From Cepaea nemoralis (Eukaryota; Mollusca; Gastropoda; Stylommatophora; Helicidae), in contig JACEFZ010001343.1 of NCBI GenBank assembly GCA_014155875.1, forward strand, positions 310,001 to 374,000: 64,000 bases of DNA, given 5' to 3'. Below are positions 22,294 to 34,200 of this stretch, in pieces. A model generated the notes under the pieces. That model did no database searches. It was given only the letters and a program-made list of their open reading frames with translations, and was not told where the DNA came from. The translations under genes were made by a program, and so were the position numbers. Each line of letters opens with the position of its first letter. Positions within the stretch are counted from its first letter, which is position 1.

Positions 22294-25200
22294 GTAATTT
22301 CTTGTAAGTTTAACTTTAGTAGTTTGCCATTGATTTCTGAACGACCAGCACTTATACCATTGCATGAAAACCGTACAAGGCGGTCTGCTGCCAAATCATC
22401 CACAGCTGTGTTTCGAACCCAGTATGTGGGATTACTAATTGTTTCCGTCACCACAGAGCCGCCTGACAATAAATATGGATGTATAAATAAATAAAAATAC
22501 ATACATAAAATATCTCAACAGGTTACCCAACAGGGCATCCAGAATGTAAATCATACCGTGAAGATCTTCAGCATCTCAAGGAGAAGGTGGAGGCTGGTGC
22601 AGATTTCATCATCACCCAGTTGTTTTTCAAGCCGGAGACATTCGTAACTTACGTAAAAGATTGCCGGGCTTTAGGCATTACTGTTCCTATAATTCCAGGC
22701 ATTTTACCTATTCAGGTTGGTGTTGCATTTTAATTGTATAATACTTTTTCTGTTGGTCTTCCTATCTGCATTCCTTCATCCCTCTCTCACTCTCTACCTA
22801 CCTACCTACCTACCTACCTACCTACCTACCTACCTACCTACCTACCTACCTTCCTTTCTACCTTCCTTCCTTCCTACCTTCCTTCCTTCCTTTCTACGTA
22901 ACTACCTGCCTACCTATTTACTACCTCTGTGCCTATCTACCTACCTACCTCTTTCCCTACCTCTGTTCCTACCTACCTACCTACCTCCCTCTATACCTAC
23001 CTTACTACCTCTATACCTCCTTACCTCTATACCTACTTACCTACCTGCCTCTGTCCCTAACTGCCTCCTTCGTTCATCCCTCCAAGATTAGCTTCATAAG
23101 TATACATGAAATAATGTAAGAAAGCTGAGTGATAAGAAGGGCAGAATGTCAGACATGATGGCATGTCTAACTCAGCAGATGAACGAACGACCAGAGTAAT
23201 TTGTGAGAATATTGTTTCTTCACTGCCTTTTAATTTTCATTGCATTGTATAGTGAATGAACACCAGTAGTTGATTTCCATCAACTATTGACTGGCACCTT
23301 GCCGTCTTGACAGACGATAGTTTGTAAAATGGAGTTATACCTCTACATAACTCAAAGCCTGGGCTGAATTTAGAGACCATGTGTTGCCCATGCAGCATGC
23401 TCCCTCTCTCGGCCTGTTGGTAAGCCAATGTGTCTGGAACAAGACAAGCTGCAGAAGCTGCTGGATCAGCAAAGCAATATTCTGTCCGCCCGTTGGAGCT
23501 TCCATCCTAGACCAGTTGCTGACCAAGGCTTAAGGCCTGGTCTGCCCTTCCATGAAATTTAGTCTTTAGGTTGCATTTCCTCGCACTAGTGTAAGGCTTG
23601 TATCCTCCCAATTGCACTCCTCTGCCCAAAGCCGTTGGCACAATGTGCGGTGTCGGGTTTGGTGAGTGCGCCCAACATTCGGCGCTAACAGAAAGCAGGC
23701 AGTACCGTCTACTGCCATACTGGTAGCTCAGTCATATCTGACTAAGATCTGACACTATCAACTATTTTTTTTTTTTTAATGTTGTATATCCCTTTCAGGA
23801 CGTTGCAGTCAACACCAGCATTTATCAACTATTCTATTGCTATTAAGTACATGTATATATATGCTCAACACACATGCTAGTATGCCTGCCGGCACATGGG
23901 TGTGCACCCAGAGAGAGAGAGAGGGAGAGTTATATTTAGTTCTTATTATAACTGAAGCTACCTGGTGTTTTTTTCTATACCTATAATAGAAATCACAGAG
24001 CTTCTGCAATTAATGATTTTTTATATACTCTCACAGGCCTACCAGTCTCTAAATCACATTGTCAAGCTATCAAAACTAGAAGTGCCTCAAGACATCATTG
24101 ACACCATAACCCCCATCCAGCATAATGATGAAGCCATCAGGAAGTACGGAATTGACCAGGCTGTACACATGTGCCGTCTGCTTCTCAAGTCTGGGCTTGC
24201 CACAGGCCTTCATTTCTATACACTTAATAGAGGATTAGCCGTCAAAGAAGTTCTTGAACAGCTTGGGTTGTGGACACAGAAGATTTGTCGCACCTTACCT
24301 TGGAAGAAGACTGCTAACCACAACCGCTGTGAAGAACAGGTCCGTCCAATCTTCTGGAGGTGTCGACCGAACAGTTATGTGTATCGTACCTCAGATTGGG
24401 AAGAGTTCCCTAATGGGCGCTGGGGCGATTCCCGAGCTGCATCTTTCAATGATATTAAGACATATCACTTGTTTTACTTGAAAAGTAGGTCATCAAAAGA
24501 AGAGCTTCTGAAAATGTGGGGTGAGGAGCTGACGTGTGAGCAGGATGTTTGGTCAGTGTTCGTCTGCTATCTCACAGGAGAGCCCAATAAACATGGGGTC
24601 AAGGTATAATTGATGGTCACTTTAAGATTACTGTTATTGCCATAATTATTACTGTAAAGTCTTGAGTACATTGCACACTTCTTTTTACTCTAAAATCTTC
24701 TCTTCTAATTACATGTGTCCATTATATTCATATAAGTAATTTTTTCAGTTTTTTTTTTCCTGTTGTCCTAATGTGAGCTTTAAAATAGTATAAATTTAAT
24801 CGAGTTCAGGGGCTGTATGCATGTTTATAATAAATTATATATATAGTAGAAATCTCTTGGATTCATTCGAAGCACTTCATTTCAGAAATGTATTTCACAT
24901 TGTAAAATGTCTGGGTCACTTACAAACATAAACAGCGGTTGCAATTTTATAGTTATAGCTTAATTACCGGTAAATGAAGTACTAGTATTGATGAGTTAAA
25001 GCTGCCTATATTTGTGAAATTAATTAATTAAAATATCACACATAGCACGAATTCTGTAGCTCCAGTGACAACCCCCAGGAGTCTCGGAAACAAACCCATG
25101 ACTTTCAGAGCAAGAGGCAGGTGATGTAACCACTTCACCACAAAGCCCCTGTATGGCCTGAGAACAGCACTTTTTCATCTGTTGAAAAGCTTTTTGCGTG

Positions 25201-28200
25201 TTTCCCAAAATGCTAATCTTATAATATTTCATTTCCCCTACCATCGGCACAGTCTTTCCAAATGCACACTAAGTTCTAAGATTCCCAAGTGCCAATTCTG
25301 GAAATTTCCCTAGGTGAAAGGAGGTAAATCGGTGATCCACATTTCTTGTAGCTTTTTTCACATTACTTCATACTTCTTTAGAAGAGCAGCTTCTTTTCTT
25401 GGCTGAGTTATTTTGTTTTCTTTTAGACTTTGTTATGATTTGTTAAATTTTGCAACAAAAGTTCTCTACATGATGGGAAAACCTGTCCCTAGCCAACCTT
25501 CCCTAGTTGCCTCTTATGACATGCATGATAGGTTGCGACTGAAACAATACACACATTACAGCCTTGGGGATAAGAGGGGAGACTCTACCTTGCAACATAG
25601 CAGTAACAAAGCTTTTATAGGCAGTAGGAACTTTAATGAATAGTTTCACTATGTGATAATGTTGTCACTTGAATTTATTGAGTCTGTTTTCAGAAAAATT
25701 TTTTGTTTCTGGTATTTGTATTTTAAAGGCACTTACATAAAAACTTGTTTATTGTTGTTTTTTTACAGGTAAAAAGAATCCCTTGGGATGATGATGAGAT
25801 TGTTGAAGAAACTTCACTTATTGCCAGCAAACTTGCTTGTGTGAACAGGCATGGAGTGCTGACCATCAATTCACAGCCCAGGGTCAACTGTATGCCTTCA
25901 ACAGATCCTGTGGTTGGATGGGGTGCTCCTAATGGCTATATTTATCAGAAGGTGATTATAGTCCAATCTTTGTGAGAAAGAGAGAGACACTGTAGGTTAT
26001 CACAGCTGAAGATATGCTTAACCCTTTACAGGGCACAGCGGCCATTTCTGGCCGATGCCATAAAACGCGCATAGCGGCCATTTACGTCCGATACTATTAT
26101 GCATTGTAAAAACGCGATCTCTCGGCTTTCCGACACTTCCGATGGCTACTTTCGCTTTCACCGACAGCTTGACAACGTGGCCGCCATTTGTAAACGCAAT
26201 AGTATGAATTTGAACGGACTTTTACAGACTTTTTTTGATAGTTTTCAGGATTTTTACGCTGTTTTTCAAAATGGATTTCGGCGATTCTTCAAGTGATAGC
26301 CGAGATTTCGCTAGGTTCAATTTAAATGACATTAAAGGGCACGAAGTTGACTATTAATTGGAGCTAGATATCAGTGCAAAGCGTTACTTTGCATTAGCAG
26401 TCTGAGTCGGACTTTAAAGAAAGTGATTATGATTCTGAAAATGTGTTTGTAAATTGCTGTATAGATGACCGAAAATCACAAACAACATGCCGTATTTCGT
26501 AAATATTTGTGTTCATATATGGATTACCGACAACAATCACGTGAATAACATATTCTGCATGCTTTTCCCTTCATTGTGTTGTTTATTTAACTAAAATCGG
26601 TTGACTAACACCTTATTTGTGATGTTTTTACTAACGTGACCCAAAATTTTACCGGACCTGAAAAAATCTTGCCCGTTCAGGGCTAGAAAATGAACAAGCG
26701 TCTGCCCTGTAAAGGGTTAAAAGAATTTTTATTTACCTGCAGGAATATTGGAATATCAGGGTGAAACTACAAATGTCTGAGTATATGACAGACATTCATA
26801 CTATTGTATGAAAACCAATGCAATGCTTTAAAAGAAATTGATTATACTTGTTTCATGGTGATACTATTTTGATCTTTTTCATTGAGCAGTAGGAAATAAA
26901 TGGGCACTCTCCCTCTGTTTATGCCCTCCTTTACACCACAAGGTACAAGAGAAACAAGATGAAATGATAATTCCTTGATTTACATTGTATAATTTCAGGC
27001 ATATTTGGAGTTTTTTACCTCGAAAGAGAATGTTGCAGCACTGAAAGAGATCTTACCTAAATATCCACTAGTCAACTACCATATTATAAACCACACGGTG
27101 AGTTTATTTTTTTGGTTATGTTATACAACGGAGAAACCTTGAAGGCATCTTAACAAGTAAATTAATTTATTCGTTTTTCTTATTTATTTGCATGGTATTT
27201 AAAAAATTCTTTTGGGTTTTGCAAGCCAAATGTTTTAGAATGTGAAAATTACTGCACAGTAAGTCCTATGAGGAATCATATGATAAAGCTACTAATATAA
27301 TTATGAGAAGGATAAGAAGCAAGATGAAATAGGACATTTTTCTGCCTTAGATCCTGAAAAGACCCTCAAACGACTGACTGTGGGCTTGCTCATGGTTGGT
27401 TGGCTTTTGTAGCTCGAGTATTCTTTCAGATGGGCTAGCCAGCCCAAGACCATCCCTCTTGACTACTCAACTCTGATGACCTACTTGATAGATTACATGG
27501 TAATATACCCTCACCTAGGAGGACAAATACACAGACCTGATTAAAGACTGGTTATTTATGTGAGATGGTGATTCAAGACTGGTGATTGTGTGAGAATAGA
27601 TGTCTGGTTTTGGCATGGCACATGATGATGATATATTTAAACTCTATGACAGGAGAGTATAAATTGATATCATCATCATGTGCCATGCTGAAACCAGACA
27701 TCCTATGGCAGTCTGCCTTGTGCTTCGAAGGTTGTGGGTTCGATTTTGGGCTATGTCTTTCGATTCACAAGTTAATTTTTCTCTGTGACTCCCGGGGATT
27801 GTCGCTGGAGCTATGGAGTTCATGCTTTGTGCGACGCTTATGGCAGGCCGCCCTGCGGAAAGAGGCCAAGCCATATGGAATAAAACCCAGTGCAGTGAAG
27901 TCAATCCTCTCGACTTTAATACTTTTTCCTTTATACTCTATGTCAGTGCGTGCCATGGGGTTATTGATACCTTTGATGTAGCCGCCACATCTCTTGATAG
28001 ATTGTGAGATGTTTTTTTAAAAATCTTATTCCACTTTGTGTTTTAGGGTATATCTGACCACACAAACTGTGATTCGCTCCAGCCGAATGCTGTAACATGG
28101 GGTGTGTTCCCGGGCAAGGAGATTGTACAACCTACAGTCGTTGACCCTGAGTCTTTCAAGATATGGAAGGTAATATAGTTTGTTACAGTATTTTGTGTTC

Positions 28201-31200
28201 AGGTAAGGTGTGAATTGGCTTGCAATTATGTTGTTAATCTCTAATTCCAAGACGACCAAGTTAAATCAAACAAGCCTGCAGAAGTCGGATGTGTCTACCT
28301 AGCGGCGCAAGAACGCAGCTCTGCTGTAAACAGGCAGAACGCAATCACGTCTGGAAAAAAAAACTCAGGATGAACGCAGAAGAAGAAGAAGAAATCAAAC
28401 AAGCTGTGGATTTTATAAAAAAAAAAAAACCTATTAAAAGAAAACCGACTCATTGCTATTTTTTAATTTTTTGAGCATTCTCTTCCTTTGCTTTGAACTC
28501 GAGCGTAGTCCATACACATGTTACCCTTCTAGTGCTCTGGATTGATTTTAGCGTATGGATTAGCTTTCCCTATTAGCAGTGTCCCTCGCCATCAGGCGAA
28601 CCCGCTCTGATTTCTGAGGTACTGGTAATTTAGGTCCCCAAGACAAAGATTAGAAGTCAATATTTTAACCCAACTGACTGATACAGGGGTTGAACCCGCT
28701 ACACCAGGTGTTTAAGAACGAGTACTTATCATTCAGCCATGCTGACCTGCAACTAGCTTATAAACAGCGTCATGTCTCAGAATCTGAAACACTGGCTGTA
28801 TTAAACATGACAGTGGTTTTGAGAAAACAGTCAAGTTAGGCATGGCTTCAGGAAGAAGAGATAGGTTAACCAGCTAGATTAAGCCACAAACTTGTCAGGG
28901 ACAGTTAAGGGCTGTAGAAGGTGTAACTGAAGTTTCTGATGAAATCAGATGGCTTGGACTCCAGATATAAAATGAAAAAATGCCAATTCTTTTTGAGACA
29001 CAACCCTGTTCTGTTGAGGACAGTTTAAGGGCTACAGAAGGCGTGACTGGAGTATCTGATGAAATCAGATGGCCTGGATTCCAGATATAAAGTGAAACAA
29101 TGCTGAAAAGTTTGCTTTTTTGAAGGTTTCATACATTTATTGACAACTGATATTTTTCTAACAAGCAGCCTACTTATAGATTATAATGTTGAGTCAATCA
29201 TTTTCCATCTCTATTGTGAATGATAACTATTGGATCTGCAATACTTTCTTCCTCTTCTATTTACAGTCCATGTGATGTGGACTGTAAGGTGATCAAGTCT
29301 GTCCACAGCCTTCTTTCTCTCATCCTTCCAATTGCTTCTGATACCGACATTCCTTGTGGCGTGTTGATCATGTCAGTTGACAGCCTTCTATCTCTCATCC
29401 TTCCAATTGTTTCTGATACCAACTTTCCCTGTGGCCATGATGTACCATGTCAAACTGTCCAGCATCTTCTCTCTTGGTCTCACCCTTCCACTTTCTCCCT
29501 CCATCTTTCTCATTAAGACAACATACTCCAGCTTTCCTCTTATTATGACACAGAAATGTGGACTTTTTTCTTTGTGAGTTAACTTCTTTCAAAATATCTT
29601 CATTGCGCTTTCCATCTGTCCTCTGTGTTTTAATTATTCTTCTATAAAACCACAGCTTCCACATAATTTCTCACTTATTGTCCATGATTTGCTCCCATAC
29701 ATTAGGATTGACTCAATATAGCTCTCAAGATCAACTTATTGGATCTCCATCACGTTCTGTCTCCATTCTATAGGTACACTCTGAAGACTGTTATATGCCC
29801 TTCTTTTGATGTTTTCATACTTATATCTTTGCTTGCTTCAGATTCGCTTGCCTGAAACTTTCCCCACGATTTGAGTTCTTATAAAAGTGCCATGTCTTTT
29901 ATTGTAGCAAAACTATTTGACTTGCCTTTATTTCTTTCATCAGCCCACTTTTCATAAATACTATAACAGGTGATCAGTCTTTCTTTCATATCATCATCAT
30001 CATGTGCCATGCCGATAAGCATGGGCATTCTCACATGATCACCAGAGTCATGGATCAGCTCTGTGTTCTTTTCTCGGCCATACCACATAGCCAGATCATC
30101 CAGGTATTTACTTCTCTCCTTCCGTTTGTTCTTCTCTCAATTTTGCCAGTTGTCACCAAGTTCTCCAATTTATTTCATCTCATGTGTCCAGAAAATTGTT
30201 CTCTCATATAGAGAATAACAAAAGCTAGCAATGAATCCTAGTCTGACTGTTCCCATGCCACTGTAAGCATAACATTCTTGTCATGTACCCACTCTTACTA
30301 AATCACATACAGAGTGGGCTTATGACAAGTAAACGCTCTCCTTTCATCCACAAATTCAACGCCGAGGCAGGCTCGTGATTCATTCCAGTTCGGAACGTTT
30401 AATAAGTCATCTAGAGCGTCCCAAATATAGTAAGGATTGCTCGTTTCACAACAACCGTGCGGACTCAATACAATGATGTCGGAACGGGTAACAGAATAAT
30501 TACTGAATATGCACACTGAGCCATCTATATGCAAAAGCTCACATTCGTGCACAATCTCGCCATAGCACTCAAATGGCATACAACATCACACTCAATCAGA
30601 GCACGCTAGGTGTCTCACAGTTGTATCACTCGTATCTTCACAATTATACCACGAAGCAGTCTCTATATCTTTCATTCATCTCACAAGTCTCAATATGCAG
30701 TCTCCTTTCACAGCAGGTCTGTCTCAGTCGCCCGTCTGATACCGTCTCACTGGTCCTCGGTCTGGTCATCCACTCACGGGTTCTCTAGCTCTGTTATTCA
30801 CATGTCCTACATCGGTCCGTCCATCTCGAGTCTGTACTGAGTTACAGGCTCACCTGTTCTTAACCCCTTCATGTCTGTCAACTGTCCTGACCTGTCCCAG
30901 TACTTCTACCTACCTGTCATATACTGGAGTCCCTGTTGGCTGACTGTCCTTACTTTGTGCTGTCCTGTCAGTCTTGTCTCTTTCATCTCTATGGGATTAG
31001 GTCTCTGACAATTCTAATTATTACAGAACAACAACAATGCCAGATATAGATCTGTGAATATGTAATGTTAAAAGTAGGTGGATATAGCAGAAAACATTGT
31101 TGTAGTTGTTCATATACCATTCAAGTCTGTGAATGTGCCCTTTAAAGTGGATGGATATAGCAGAAAACATTGCTGTAGTTGTTCATATACCATTCAAGTC

Positions 31201-34200
31201 TGTGAATGTGCCCTTTAAAGTGGATGGATATAGCAGAAAAACATTGCTGTAGTTGTTCATATACCATTCAAGTCTGTGAATGTGCCCTTTAAAGTGGATG
31301 GATATAGCAGAAAACATTGCTGTAGTTGTTCATATACCATTCAAGTCTGTGAATGTGCCCTTTAAAGTGGATGGATATAGCAGAAAACATTGCTGTAGTT
31401 GTTCATATACCATTCAAGTCTGTGAATGTGCCCTTTAAAGTGGATGGATATAGCAGAAAACATTGCTGTAGTTGTTCATATACCATTCAAGTCTGTAAAT
31501 GTGCCCTTTAAAGTGGATGGATATAGCAGAAAACATTGTTGTAGTTGTTCATATACCATTCAAGTCTGTGAATGTGCCCTTTAAAGTAGGTGGATATAGC
31601 AGAAAACATTGCTGTAGTTGTTCATATACCATTCAAGTCTGTGAATGTGCCCTGTAGTTGTTCATATACCATTCAAGTCTGTGAATGTGCCCTGTAGTTG
31701 TTCGTATGACCTGTAGTTGTTCTTATGACCTGTAGTTGTTCGTATGACCTGTAGTTGTTCGTATGACCTGTAGTTGTTCGTATGCCCATAACATCTGAAC
31801 AAATTGTTATTCTAGGATGAAGCATTTGCCCTTTGGCTGGAAACCTGGGCTGAGATTTACCCACAATCCTCCAAATCTAGAGAAGTCATTCAGTATATCC
31901 ATGACAACTACTATCTAGTGAATTTGGTGGATAATGAGTACCCAAATGATACTGTCTTGTGGGACATCGTTGATGAAATGCTGACATCTGCTGGAGGAAA
32001 AAGTGAGTGCAGTTTTGATCTGATCACATGTTTAGATCTGCCTGTATTGTCTTGTGTACCAGTTTCTTCCATTTCTTATGTTCATCTCATCTCTCTCTTG
32101 AGTTGTCGGTGTTTATTTATTATTCATGTATTCAACTTGTTGTGTCCTAGGTTAATTGTTAGACAACCCACTCTGTTTTAGCATTACATTAACTCCTAGT
32201 GTCTCATACATCTCTTAGTTACCCATTCAGTTTCATTCATTATTATCTCCTTTTTATCCTACACAGTTATTACTTTAACCCCTTCCAAAACATTTATTAA
32301 AGCACTGTCTAGGACAAAAAGTTAAGCCAGTGCATCTTCTGTGATGACTGGGTCAGTATGACTCGAGAATTTTAGACTTGTGTTTTCTGAAGTTGCGGTG
32401 GCATAGAGGCTTGATTACATGCATGATGGACTATTGGCTCTGGTTTCAACCTAGCCTCATGAATTGGGTACCAGATACTTTTCTGGGAGATAAGGTGGCT
32501 GGCCTGGTGATGACCACTAGTGTGATAAATGACCACTTGTGTGATAAATGACCATAAGTTATAGAGAGCCGTTTAGTCAAAAAAAAATGGGCCTAGACTC
32601 ATATCCCTAATGTGCCACATTGATATGAAGACTGAGTACTGTGGAGAAATGTCTGAAGACATGACAAAGAACCCAGTTATTATATCTGAAAGGGAAGAGA
32701 AAGAACCAGAATCTTTGTGAGATGCAGTGAAATATGCCAGGCAATAAATCATGCAACATATTGTTTGTGGCCTGTGTGTTTAAGACCAGAACCTTTATTG
32801 GAAGTGTGATCAGCAATACAGTCTGAAGAAAGGGACATTACCAGGCTGTGAATACATACATGACTAACTAACTGGCACCTTGCCGTCTTGACAGATGATA
32901 GTTTGTTTCATTGTGCTTCAATTAAGGCATAATAACTACAACTCATGGCGGTAGCGAATGTGACTGATCAGACCAATTCACGCTGTTCTTCCACAATTGA
33001 TGCACGTAAACACATCATTTCCACCATCACACACCATCTGACGTCTCACACGCTCAGTGTTTGACCTATCTGCAATCATTTTCTCCTAGTATTTATTCCA
33101 TTCCTGATCTTTGCCCTCCATCCAACACAATCCTGTGAATACATACCAATAGAATTAAGGAGGAGAAGCCAGATTAGGTATCTACCACGCACTGTGTGAA
33201 GATCTGGAACAAAGTTGTTTGATCCAAAGCATGGAAGAGAATAATCTACATCCTTCTTCTAAATAAAGATAATTTAAAATTGTACGTCACCTACAAACTG
33301 GTTCTGTGGCAAAGGGTTACCGACACAATTCACAATCCGATATTCTGCATTCCAAACAGAGCTAAGGGTGATTAGGGAGCAGTCCGATTTGCACTGGTTT
33401 TCCATACAGTGGTATGAGTGCTTGTAATTCAGAATGAAAAACTACTGCACATAAGCATGCCAAGAAATCGCAAACAGCCAACACCACCTATTGAACTGTT
33501 GCACTAAGAAGTCATGCTAGCAAAAGTCTTGGTGAATCCTTATGACGTGGATTGAAAGGAAGGTACAATGTGAATTACAAATCTGCAGGCAGGTTTCAGA
33601 CAGGGCAGAGATACCAGGAATCATATCTTAAATATGAAAACCATCTGTAAAAATTGTAGAGTATAGAGTAGATCTTTATACTTGATTCATAAACATTAAA
33701 TGTCTGATAGCAGGAATCTATGCTGTGGGTAGTTGAGGTGTTATTACTGTCACATGTTTGTAGGGGAGTAAGTGCACGGAGAAACAGGTGGCCAGTTTTT
33801 CTCTCATGTAGCCAGTAACAGCCAGCATGGAAACCTAGTCTGTCTGCTCTTATGCCATTGTCAGCGTAACATTCTCATCATGACACAACAACAACAATGC
33901 CAGCAATACATTTGTGAATATGCCCTTAAGAGTAGGTGGATTTAACACCTACAGTCAAAAAATTTGAGGTGCAAAGGGAAGTAAGGCAGGGTTGCCTTCT
34001 CTTTGACTGTGTTCAGTATAAAAAATTGTGGAACATAATGAGAGATATGAAGAGGTATCCATCACACTTGATCCGCTTGGTTGAAATGTATCATGAACAA
34101 CAAGCAGCTGTCAGTGTAACGTGTGAAACATTGAACTAGTTTGAGGTGCAGAGGGACGTAAGACATAGTTGCGTTCTCTTACAATACCTAATTTATACAG

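Noticed and set aside
22717..23091. Leu-Pro-Thr-rich 124-codon frame after MTHFR exon 4
   Set aside because: It is the translation of a CTAC array within an intron; exon 5 joins in phase directly to exon 4.
28936..28955. CTGATGA motifs at 28938 and 29058 as hammerhead cores
   Set aside because: CTGATGA is part of a simple palindrome and no GAAA or NUH cleavage site follows at the required place.
30573..30840. Overlapping 71- and 76-codon Ser/Leu-rich frames
   Set aside because: Two phases are open at once over a CTCT-rich insert without homology or splice context.
31100..31690. CRISPR-like array
   Set aside because: The repeats are head-to-tail 73-bp units without unique spacers; this is a minisatellite in an animal intron.
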